Source of the DNA: Amanita rubescens
Taxonomy: Eukaryota; Basidiomycota; Agaricomycetes; Agaricales; Amanitaceae
NCBI GenBank assembly: GCA_015039365.1
Contig: WION01000185.1
Location: 1-64,000 of the forward strand
Length of the DNA stretch: 64,000 nucleotides
Direction: 5' to 3'
The translations under genes and the position numbers were made by a program. Shown here one piece after another: positions 33,785 to 42,683 of this stretch (position 1 is its first letter; each line of letters starts with the position of its first letter). A model generated the notes under the pieces. It ran no database searches, was not told the origin of the DNA, and saw only the letters and a program-made list of their open reading frames with translations.

Positions 33785-36700
33785 CACGACCCCAAGAACA
33801 CCCCCGCTCAATGACAGACACTTACGCATATGGCAACAAAATGTCAACAAATCCCGCAATGCACAAGAAGACCTCCTGGAGTCCCTAAAGACTAAGAAAT
33901 TTGATATCTGTGCTATACAAGAACCATGCATTGACTCTTTTAATAACACCAGGGCAAACTCGAAATGGCGGGTGGTCTACCCAGACACCCATTACACAAA
34001 CCCAAAGAAGACGAGATCAGTCATGCTCGTCAACATATCAGTGCTCACGAACACATGGAACGCCCTAACCACAGACTCCGGCGACGTTACCGCGATCCGG
34101 CTCCAGACAAACGCTGGAACAATCAACATCTTCAACATATACAACGACATAAACAATGACGACGCCCTGCAATCCCTATCACAAACGGCCCAGAGACACC
34201 ATAATGAGGAAGCCAACGAACATATGATCTGGCTCGGCGACTTCAACCGACACCATCCATGCTGGGACGAAGACAGAAACTACCACCTCTTCACGTCTGC
34301 AAACCTCGAACGCGCCCAAATGGTCCTGGACCTCACAATGACCCATAACATGGAAATGGCTCTCCCCAAGGACATCCCAACCTTACGAGCTCTAAACACA
34401 CGCAATCTCACACGACCGGATAATGTCTTCATCTCGTACTCGCTGATTGATGCGCTAATCTACTGTAACACAGAACCAGAGAAACAACCGGTAAACACAG
34501 ACCACTTCCCAATAATCGTCAAGATCGATACTTCAGTTACGCTCCACGAAGAACAGCAACGCTTCAACTTCAAAGAAACCGACTGGGACGAATTCAGGAA
34601 AACACTAAGAGCTCAAACGAGTGGAATACCGAAGCCTAAGACCATTTCCAGCGTTCATGAATTTAACCAAGTCCTAATGAGTCTTGATACAGCCGTACGC
34701 GAAACGATAGAAAAAGTAGTCCCAAAAGCAAAACACTCCCCCCACGCGAAACGCTGGTGGTCTAGCGACCTGAGAAAGCTAAAAAAGGCAGTCGCAAAAA
34801 AAGGCAGGAAATCTTACGGCCGGCGTTCCAGCCCAAACCACCCTGTGCACGAGGAATACAAGCGCTTACGCAACGAATACACAACCGCCATACGCGAGGC
34901 TAAAACTAACCACTGGTCCGAATGGCTAGAGTCCTTAAACGAGACAACGGTGTGGACAGCGGCTAAGTACGCTAACAACCAACCCACAGATGCGGGTCGA
35001 GCAAGGGTCCCCAATCTTAAGGCAAAGCTAAGAGGTAGCGAAGACGATATCACGGCAACAACCAACGATTTGAAGAGTCAAATTTTTTATGAAGCACTGT
35101 TTCCGGAAAAGCCGCCACAGGACGATACACTCAATGGCCACACGTACCCCCCGCCGAGGTGGGAATTCAAGCCTATAACAAATAAACAGATCAAGAGAGC
35201 AATCAACAAAATGCCACCATACAAAGCAACCGCCCCGGATACCGCACCGAACTGCGTCATCAAAGAAGCTAAACAAATCTTGCTACCGTACTTAGGGCCG
35301 CTTTTCCGCGCAACTTTCGACCTCGACTACTACCCAGATGCATGGGCGCGGACCATGACAGTCATCCTTAAGAAGCCAAGCCGGCCAAACTACGAATCCC
35401 CCAACGCATGGAGACCAATCTCCCTTTCAAACGGTTTTGCTCGCTTACTGAACGCCTGCGTTGCTGATGAAATTACAAATAGATGTGAAGCGTACAAAAT
35501 CATACCGAAGAACCACTTTGGAGCGCGCCCGGGCTACACAACAACACAAGCAGTCCACTATTTAACAACAACAATCAAAGACGCATGGCGAAAGAAAAAG
35601 GTTGTATCAGCGCTGTTCTTAGACGTTAAAGGCGCTTTTCCAAGTGTCAACATTGATCGACTGGTCCATGACATGCGCATAAGAGGCATCCCTTGTCAGT
35701 TTACCAGCTGGATAACACAGAGAATGTCCAACAGGAAAACTCAACTCAAATTCGACGATTACACATCAGACATTTTCAACGTCATAAATGGTCTCGACCA
35801 AGGGGACCCGTTTTCACCCATCGCCTACATGATATACAACTCGGATATCTTGGATGTACCAAATCCAAAAAACGGTGAGGACGCTATCTTATTTGTAGAT
35901 GACACGACGATTCTCGCGATAGGCCGCAACTATACTGAGACCCACCAAAAGGTCGAAGAGATGCTAAACCGACAAGGAGGCATCCTACAATGGGCAGATG
36001 TGCACAATTGCACTTTCGGCATAGAAAAATTCCAACTGGTCGACTTCCTACGAGCAAAAAACATAACAGCGGGAAGGGAAGGTGAAAACGAGCCAATAAT
36101 CATACGGGGACACGAGGTCCAGCCACAAGAATCAGCAAAACTCCTAGGAATCTCAATTGACCGCTGGCTCAACTGGAAAACGCACATAGCAACGACCCTA
36201 GCAAAAGGGGAAAAATGGATCAACCAATTCGGCCGCTTAGCCCGCGTGAGCAAAGGGATCAGCCCCACCTTCGTCCGCCGACTATACCTCACCATAGCAA
36301 TCCCTCGGTTGCTTTACGGCGCCGACATCTTCCTCTCCCCTCAGCAACGTCATAAACTAACGTCACCCAACCCGAGCCCAACTTACAACATCACAGTCAT
36401 GCGACAGCTTGCAATGGTCCAACGCCGAGCATCCATAATGATTACAGGGGCCATGAGAACTACGGCGAGTACCGTTCTGAACGTGCTAACAGACTTACTG
36501 CCAATACACCTAGCAATCGACAAATGGCGTTACAATACAGCCCTGGGCCTCGCAACGATCCCTAAAGGACACCCCCTGCATGGTATGGTACGGCGCTCGG
36601 CACGAAGATATGTACGAAAACATCCCAGCCCCTTACACGAGCTTTTCCACACGTACAACATCAAGCCCGACTCAATGGAGAAGATAATACCCATACGCCA

Positions 36701-38018
36701 CCCCAGCGCGTGGAACCCAGACATCAAAACTGCCATCCCGGACAACAAAGACGCCGCCATCGAACAATGTCGCAAGGACAACGCTGAATACCAGCTGTAC
36801 ACGGATGGATCCCTAACGAAGGATGGGGTCGGCGCTGCCGCAGTAATCTATAAAAAAGGCAAACGCATCGCACTCATACAGTTCCATTTAGGGCCAGCCG
36901 CAAAGCACACGGTTTACGAAGCGGAATGTGCCGCAATGGCCCTGGGGGTTTATTCGGTCAAGAACAAACGAGGCGTGAAATCCGTAACAGTTAATGTTGA
37001 TAACCAGGCAGCCATAATCGCATCCACAGAGAGCAAACAGGGACCAGGCAAGTACATTCTCGACAACTTCCATGAGCAAGTCAAGGCACTTAAGCACAGG
37101 AACGACAACATAAAGTTGAAAATCAGGTGGTCGCCAGGCCATGTAGGAATAAAAGGAAATGAAGAGGCGGATGAGGCAGCAAAGGCGGCGAGCGCAGGCA
37201 CATGCAGTATCAGGACAGCGCTACCGAAGCTTTTTAGGAAACCCCTCCCAACCAGTAAATCAGCAGCGAAACAACACTTTAACGCGAAAGTAAAAGAAGC
37301 GGCACGGGAGGCTTGGCGTATGTCGCCCCAAGCGGAAAAACTCAAGGATGTCATCAGCGACAAGGGTGGTAAAAAGTACAGGAAGGCACTGGCAAAGGTC
37401 GACCGCCGCACAAGTAGCCTATGGACGCAACTTAAAACAGGCCACATTGGCCTAAACGCACACCTCCACCGCATCAACATAAGCAAAACCCCTTTATGCC
37501 CGTCATGTAAACAATACAACGAGACAGTAGACCATGTACTACGCCACTGCAGAGCCTACGATGAACTACGGAACCAACTCCGACGAAAGGTCAAGCGAGA
37601 CATGACAGACCTCAAAAAGCTCTTAGGAAATGACAGCAACTTGACGTACATCACCACCTTTGTCAAGAAAACAAAACGGATACCGTGGACGTTAAAACAA
37701 GATAAAAAACAACCAGCGCAAAGCAACCTGTTTAATGGATACATGACACACGAACGGCAGGGGAACAGGCGCTTAGCACCAAGGGAACGAAATGCCCAAA
37801 GCAACAGGGAACACGCAACGGGAGACGGGGCTCGAAGGGTAGAAGGAGAATGGAACACATATGACAGAGGAGACATACGCAGTTGGCTAACGAGCAACAG
37901 AGGCAGCGAGGGGGCAAGGCAAAGTGGGAGGGAAAGGACCGAGGGGGAAGGCAGAGAGGGTGAGGCAGGGCGGGGTGATACCACTGGCGGGGAATGGGGA
38001 CGAAGTGGTGGGAGGTGA
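33777..38018 (+). CDS. LINE ORF2: AP endonuclease-reverse transcriptase-RNase H (1413 aa)
   Basis: Nicks target DNA and primes reverse transcription. The APE-type endonuclease has RIWQQNVNKS (about 17), AIQEPC (about 49), WLGDFNRHHPCWDED (about 152) and TDHFPI (about 241). The reverse transcriptase has NAWRPISLSNGFARLLNAC, LFLDVKGAFPSVN (about 614), GLDQGDPFSP and LFVDDTT (about 704; catalytic DD). RNase H: YTDGSLTKDG (about 1007), YEAECAAMALG, VDNQAAI and SPGHVGIKGNEEADEAAK, with the D-E-D-D set present. A terminal C-P-S-C-x7-H-x4-C knuckle sits near residue 1240. A Gly/Arg/Glu-rich tail of about 80 residues follows. No stop, frameshift or active-site change is visible, so the element may still be active. 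Confidence 0.93.
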   Translation: MFNTTPRTPPLNDRHLRIWQQNVNKSRNAQEDLLESLKTKKFDICAIQEPCIDSFNNTRANSKWRVVYPDTHYTNPKKTRSVMLVNISVLTNTWNALTTDSGDVTAIRLQTNAGTINIFNIYNDINNDDALQSLSQTAQRHHNEEANEHMIWLGDFNRHHPCWDEDRNYHLFTSANLERAQMVLDLTMTHNMEMALPKDIPTLRALNTRNLTRPDNVFISYSLIDALIYCNTEPEKQPVNTDHFPIIVKIDTSVTLHEEQQRFNFKETDWDEFRKTLRAQTSGIPKPKTISSVHEFNQVLMSLDTAVRETIEKVVPKAKHSPHAKRWWSSDLRKLKKAVAKKGRKSYGRRSSPNHPVHEEYKRLRNEYTTAIREAKTNHWSEWLESLNETTVWTAAKYANNQPTDAGRARVPNLKAKLRGSEDDITATTNDLKSQIFYEALFPEKPPQDDTLNGHTYPPPRWEFKPITNKQIKRAINKMPPYKATAPDTAPNCVIKEAKQILLPYLGPLFRATFDLDYYPDAWARTMTVILKKPSRPNYESPNAWRPISLSNGFARLLNACVADEITNRCEAYKIIPKNHFGARPGYTTTQAVHYLTTTIKDAWRKKKVVSALFLDVKGAFPSVNIDRLVHDMRIRGIPCQFTSWITQRMSNRKTQLKFDDYTSDIFNVINGLDQGDPFSPIAYMIYNSDILDVPNPKNGEDAILFVDDTTILAIGRNYTETHQKVEEMLNRQGGILQWADVHNCTFGIEKFQLVDFLRAKNITAGREGENEPIIIRGHEVQPQESAKLLGISIDRWLNWKTHIATTLAKGEKWINQFGRLARVSKGISPTFVRRLYLTIAIPRLLYGADIFLSPQQRHKLTSPNPSPTYNITVMRQLAMVQRRASIMITGAMRTTASTVLNVLTDLLPIHLAIDKWRYNTALGLATIPKGHPLHGMVRRSARRYVRKHPSPLHELFHTYNIKPDSMEKIIPIRHPSAWNPDIKTAIPDNKDAAIEQCRKDNAEYQLYTDGSLTKDGVGAAAVIYKKGKRIALIQFHLGPAAKHTVYEAECAAMALGVYSVKNKRGVKSVTVNVDNQAAIIASTESKQGPGKYILDNFHEQVKALKHRNDNIKLKIRWSPGHVGIKGNEEADEAAKAASAGTCSIRTALPKLFRKPLPTSKSAAKQHFNAKVKEAAREAWRMSPQAEKLKDVISDKGGKKYRKALAKVDRRTSSLWTQLKTGHIGLNAHLHRINISKTPLCPSCKQYNETVDHVLRHCRAYDELRNQLRRKVKRDMTDLKKLLGNDSNLTYITTFVKKTKRIPWTLKQDKKQPAQSNLFNGYMTHERQGNRRLAPRERNAQSNREHATGDGARRVEGEWNTYDRGDIRSWLTSNRGSEGARQSGRERTEGEGREGEAGRGDTTGGEWGRSGGR

Positions 38019-38288
38019 GGCGAGGTGAGACGAGGCAGAACGGGAGCGGGGTGATAAAAGACGGGGCAAGGCAACGATGAACAATGCACAGTGAGTGTGC
38101 GCTTCTACCATCTAACCACACGACCTTCCGTCGTAAACACCATTTCAATCCCACACTACGCACCAACTACGGGGCGTATTCCTCAGCGGATGATGAAGAC
38201 AGTGAAACACAGGTATATTACAAAGATGTATTCTACATACGATCATGCCCTACCATGCGCTACGAGCGCCATGGGGCCTAAACAAGGA

Positions 38289-38291
<3 letters not shown>

Positions 38292-38320
<29 letters not shown>
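38292..38320 (+). repeat. LINE 3' poly(A) tail (A29)
   Basis: An uninterrupted run of 29 A ends directly at the right target duplication. Such pure runs decay quickly, which supports a recent insertion. Confidence 0.95.
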
Positions 38321-38322
<2 letters not shown>

Positions 38323-38333
38323 GGCGTGATTGG
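38321..38333. repeat. LINE target-site duplication, right
   Basis: TAGGCGTGATTGG, identical to 31795-31807. Confidence 0.95.
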
Positions 38334-40454
38334 TGTGACAACGCCAGTGATACTCTGCTAGAGGTTAGATGTTGCATCCTGGTCTAGAATTCTATGCGCA
38401 CCTCCCACAAATCCGTGGAGACTGTATGAATCCAGACACGCTCACGAGCGTCCTCATCGTAAATATTTGCACGTTTGTTGTCTTTGTAGATCTTCTGTTT
38501 AATTTGCCCTCCAGCTGCGATGCCAATGCAAGCGTCTTCCAACTCGATGTAACCGCCTCCACGAAGCCTCAGAACAAGGTGGATAACACCCCCCGGGATA
38601 ATATTATAATCTGACATATGCGTCAACCCTTGTGGCTAGATCCATGTGCTATCAGCCCACCTGATCGGGTGCGGCCATCTTCAAGCACTTTTCCCGCGTA
38701 CACGAGCCGCTGTTGGTCTGGAGGAATACCTTCTCTATCTTGAATTATTGCTTTCAGAACATCGACGGTGTCACTCCACCCCCAATTTAAATCAGTTAGC
38801 GTCTTCCCCATCAACGTCTTAACAACAACATTGCCTGCAAAGAAAGAAGTGGGTCATGGGAATACAAGTTATATGTGAAGAAACACGACCTTTCCGCCGG
38901 CGCACCACTATAATCTTCGGCTCGAATGAGCCTCTGGACATTAGGTCCTTAATTGTTACACATGGTGGAAGACGGCTACCAAGTATACTCAGTATAGGAG
39001 GCAGCTAGAGAGCATTCAGAACCTACGATGTGGCCATCAAAATGTTTGCTGAGGGAAGTAAACCGAGCTCCCTGTGGTGATCGCGTAATGTCCAGTTCCA
39101 CACCAGATTCAGACTCGCAGGTAATGGCGTTCCGTAAGGTTGGATATATATCAATCTGTATGCCACCATGTACTGCGCGGCCCGTCATTTGTTCTTCGAC
39201 GGTGTAGCCATGGCCAAGCCGCATAGCTACGAACTGCAAACCTAGTCAGTTGGAGTTGAAGACAATTGAGGTGCGAAGCGCTGAACCTGGCGCACAACAC
39301 CAGGAGACGTGCAAATGCCGTCCAACCATGGCTGCGTTGGCAGAGAAACGTAGTCCTGAACACCATCCTTCGATGGTGACTGTTGAGTCTCGCCAGTGAT
39401 GGAATTTATTCCTGTCATAATGTTTTGAGAATGGGCGATCTCGACCTCCGCTGTTACTCACCACCGACCGATATCTTCGCCGCACACTCACCAGACCCGT
39501 CAAAACTAATCCAGAGAGCCTCCCGCTGAAACATTGGCTACGATACGTGTTTTACCCCATAATTTAACAGAAACGGGGAAGGGCTCTCGTACCATCAGGT
39601 AGCCGCCTCTTTTTCTGATCTCAGGTGGTAAAACCGTTTGGAATCTGTCAGCGGGAATGAGGGGAAACGTTCCCAGTCCCTGTGCAAGGCATGAGAATTA
39701 CAATCTGCTCCTTCGAAGACTACGCGATGCCTACCGGTGGCAATAAGTATTTTTTCGCATTGTCTGGGACGCGAAGAGTGCGGAAGAATCGCAATTTGGC
39801 AGGGCCTGCGTTAATCGATGTCTCTTCCCAACAGACAGATTGAGCTTTTTTTTTGTCATGCCGGCGCTTCTCATGGGATTTTACGGTGGAGCGGCTATCA
39901 GTACGTTGTATGAGTCCATGTTGATTGCGGTAGTTCTTGAAATAATCAACGAGAGGTTGATCTCTAAACACAACAAGAGGTCGAATTCGAATACTATGTG
40001 TCAGAAAGCAGCACATACACAGATATCTCTAGATGACCATTCGAAGTAGGATGGTAAATGGATTGCCCATTGGTAACTCGAAGTAGAAGGGGTTGAGGTT
40101 CAACAGTTAAGTCGAACTCGGACCGAATTTCTGCGAGTTTAGAGGTGTCACCGTTATAAATATGCATGATTTTTGGTACTAACCCGCCTTCGCACGCGCA
40201 ATCTCAGGTAAGGCACTAATCAAAGTATCTGAGGGCAGAGTCGCTCTGATCGTTGCCGGGGGTCGGACGTTGTCTCCAGGTCCGAAGCGGATGGCGATCG
40301 AGACGTTGACTAATGGCTGAAAAATGAATCGATAATCGGTCGAAGCATAGAGGAGTATCTCGATACACACCGGCATCCTGAACTTGATGGATACTGTTAT
40401 CTGATGCCAATCGTGGACGTGACCACGCTGCTGACTTTGTTGGATGGCTCTCAA
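38334..40454 (-). pseudogene. Ub-like/RING gene copy 1, 5' part, cut by LINE
   Basis: Carries the upstream exons of copy 1 on the minus strand. From the 5' end: the [20 protein letters not shown] exon (about 40340-40190), [20 protein letters not shown] (about 39790-39735), [18 protein letters not shown] (about 39370-39310), [18 protein letters not shown] (from 39239), the ubiquitin-like exon ([34 protein letters not shown]; 38830-38660) with its 3' part YNIIPGGVIHLVLRLRGG, and [18 protein letters not shown]. This copy keeps the RLRGG end of ubiquitin. The exons look conserved; the lesion is the LINE. Confidence 0.75.
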
Positions 40455-40690
40455 GCACGTGTTAAGACCTGGATAGCAGGGGACCTCGCAATCGCGCGAG
40501 CATATTCGTACTACCTACTTTAAATAGACTATGTAGGTAGTAGAAAAGCGAAGGAATACAAACTCGTAATAGTATGAAAATGAAAAAGCGGTAAAATCAC
40601 GTGTAAACCCGAATATGGAAAAGAGTGGAGTGAAACTCGTATTCCAACCGTACCTCTTTGTTCCGCATTGGGAGGTGACGTACAATTTGA

Positions 40691-41191
40691 TCTACGCGTT
40701 TCGACGCTCAGATGTCTTTTAAGGAAAAGGGTCGTTCGCGAGAGGGAAGGGTATAGTTTTCACTCGAGTGAGCCTTTGAGTTAAAAACGGATGGGCGAAG
40801 CCCCCGGGAGGGACTCCCGGCCCGAAACACTGGGGGTCGGCAAGGCGAGCTGTGAGGGCGGGTGGGCGCCAAGCAGGTCAGCCTTTCGACCTTTCAAAAG
40901 CGCGTCGGACTAAGAAGGGAGGAAGACGTCTGAAGGGCGGCTTATCTTCCTTAGTACGGACCTGAGAGAGGGAGTGGCAGGTGGGGCGCGAAAAGATCCG
41001 GAAGCTGCTGTAACGCAACCGAGGAGCTCTAATGGCGCGTCACGAGAGCGAGCTGGAGTCGGTCACGTCGGGTCTCGCTGTCTTGATGTGGCAGGAAAGA
41101 GAAGGGAGACCGTGGCACAGCCACTTCGCTACCTCACACTTAGACTACATTCTACGCCACGCCTCATCCCTCGGCTAGCTTAGAATTACCA
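40691..41191. repeat. Structured junction repeat, block A (501 bp)
   Basis: Begins TCTACGCGTTTCGACGCTC and ends CTTAGAATTACCA. Its first 163 bp match block B with one mismatch and its last 206 bp match block B exactly; the middle 132 bp are unrelated. It contains perfect short hairpins (GGGCGAAGCCC; CCGGGAGGGACTCCCGG). Compared with copy 3, blocks A and B interrupt the 5' flank of gene copy 1 between GGTGACGTACAATTTGA and CATTCTTCGGG. There is no coding potential; the origin is unknown. Confidence 0.75.
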
Positions 41192-42290
41192 TCTACGCGT
41201 TTCGACGCTCAGATGTCTTTTAAGGAAAAGGGTCGTTCGCGAGAGGGAAGGGTATAGTTTTCACTCGAGTGAGCCTTTGAGTTAAAAACGGATGGGCGAA
41301 GCCCCCGGGAGGGACTCCCGGCCCGAAACGCTGGGGGTCGGCAAGGCGAGCTGTTCCCCTGATGAGGAAGGAGTTCATAACGACGCGGCCAGTGAGCTTG
41401 TCGACCCCTCCGTCCTTTGAGGAAATGATCGTCCGTGAGAGGGAAAGCCTGAGGGTACAGATCTGCTTTCGGAGTCCGGGATCCTTGAGTCAAAACGGAT
41501 GGGCAAAGCCCCAAGGGGGATGGCCAGGGGCCCAAAATGCTGGAGGTCGACAAGGCGAGCTGTTCCCCTGATGAAGAAGGAGTTAGCGACGCGGCCAGGG
41601 AGCTTGTCGACCCCTCCAGTCTAGGAAGGAGGTACACTCATTCTGATTAATGGCCCAAGGGGGCAAAAACGTCTGATGGGTGAATGTACCTTGTGAAACG
41701 GCTCAAGAGTACGGCGTAAACGCCGTAAAGGGAGTCCCAGACAGCGCGAGCAAGGGTAACAAGGGGGACGCCTCGGTTTTCGCTGTCACAAGCTGCTTTC
41801 CAGTTCCTCTTGGCCGTGTGCTTGGTGTCACTGCCAGTGGGCCGGCATGCATTGAGAGGCCATGACCTGGGATGCGATCCGATGTTCGGTGATCATCCAT
41901 TGTCAGGCGGCCGTGTAATTACGGCGTCGAGGGCAAAGAGCCGGATGCGATCCGACGTTCGGTGATCATCCGTCTTGCCTAGTATGGTGGACAGCCGTGC
42001 GATACGGTGTCGAGGGAAAAGAGCCGGTATGGCCCGGGCAGCTTCGTGTGGGTCATTCATGTAGCGCGTCGTGCTGATCCTGGAGCGCGAAAAGATCCGG
42101 AAGCTGCTGTAACGCAACCGAGGAGCTCTAATGGCGCGTCACGAGAGCGAGCTGGAGTCGGTCACGTCGGGTCTCGCTGTCTTGATGTGGCAGGAAAGAG
42201 AAGGGAGACCGTGGCACAGCCACTTCGCTACCTCACACTTAGACTACATTCTACGCCACGCCTCATCCCTCGGCTAGCTTAGAATTACCA
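41192..42290. repeat. Structured junction repeat, block B (1099 bp), with internal tandem units
   Basis: Same ends as block A, directly abutting it. Internally a unit of about 210 bp is repeated in diverged form (41192-41401 and about 41402-41615), each with GATGGGC-AAGCCCC, GGCAAGGCGAGCTGTTCCCC and ending near CTTGTCGACCCCTCC. In each unit GGGGTCGGCAAG (or GAGGTCGACAAG) can pair with CTTGTCGACCCC about 50 nt downstream. Near 41870-42025 a second, roughly 75-bp unit (GATGCGATCCGA-GTTCGGTGATCATCC to GTCGAGGG-AAAGAGCCGG) occurs twice. No protein-like frame is seen. Confidence 0.7.
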
Positions 42291-42547
42291 CATTCTTCGG
42301 GTTTGGAATCTGTTGGAAATGCGCGAAGGCTTCAACGTTAGTGTCGTCGAAGATATATAGTCCTCGGTGTCCGAGTAAAACCATAGTAATGCGTGTAGAC
42401 ATGTATGAAATTGGACAATCTCGCGAGAATGACCATACTAGTGCTTCAGCGTTTTCTTGAGCTCAGGCTATACATGTACCTTGCCGAAGCCGTACAAGCA
42501 GGACTGACACCATTGAGTTGCCGATGGGGGCTAAATATAGGCGGCCA
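42291..42547. repeat. 5'-flank repeat of the Ub-like/RING unit (lower copy)
   Basis: Matches 48659-48895 over most of its length with small indels (AATGCGCGAAGGCTTCA, AATGCGTGTAGAC, GGACAATCTCG-GAGAATGAC, GGCTAAA-TGGCGGCC-type end). By position it is the former 5' flank of copy 1, displaced by blocks A and B. Confidence 0.7.
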
Positions 42548-42586
42548 GTTGTTACCGATCAATACGTGATACATATATCAATTGTC

Positions 42587-42638
42587 AGTGAGAGAGGGAG
42601 CGGGGCAGGTGGGGCGCGAAAAGATCGGAAGCTGCTGT
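42587..42638. repeat. Remnant of the junction repeat
   Basis: AGTGAGAGAGGGAGCGGGGC and the following GTGGGGCGCGAAAAGATCGG match 40963-41014 of block A; the rest is deleted. It sits directly before the 3' end of gene copy 2. Confidence 0.65.
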
Positions 42639-42683
42639 GACGACTAGAAATACATTCGAAGACGATCAAAGATAATATACACC

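Larger units (their letters stand above)
31808..38320 (+). mobile_element. Full-length Tad1-like LINE with two ORFs and A tail
   Basis: A 6.5-kb non-LTR retrotransposon: 171-bp 5' UTR, ORF1 (31979-33784), ORF2 (33777-38018), 3' UTR of about 270 bp and an A29 tail (38292-38320), bounded by perfect 13-bp target duplications. Both ORFs are open over their whole length with all catalytic motifs visible. Its orientation is opposite to the host Ub-like/RING gene it interrupts. Clade placement (Tad1-like) rests on ORF1 zinc knuckles plus an APE-RT-RNase H ORF2 and the fungal host. Confidence 0.93.

Noticed and set aside
37556..38166. Ser/Pro/Leu-rich open frames on the minus strand of the LINE
   Set aside because: They are antisense shadows of the Gly/Arg-rich ORF2 tail and 3' UTR.
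40790..41380. Hammerhead ribozyme in the junction repeat (CTGATGAG and CGAAAC both present)
   Set aside because: The order and spacing of CGAAAC, GGTC and CTGATGAG do not allow the three required stems; no downstream GAAA partner for CTGATGAG exists.
41209..41637. 142-codon open frame on the minus strand within block B
   Set aside because: The frame runs through the hairpin repeats and tandem units, is low in complexity and is not kept in block A, so it is likely chance.
40691..42290. rRNA gene or rDNA spacer
   Set aside because: GC-rich and structured, but I see none of the universally conserved rRNA segments.
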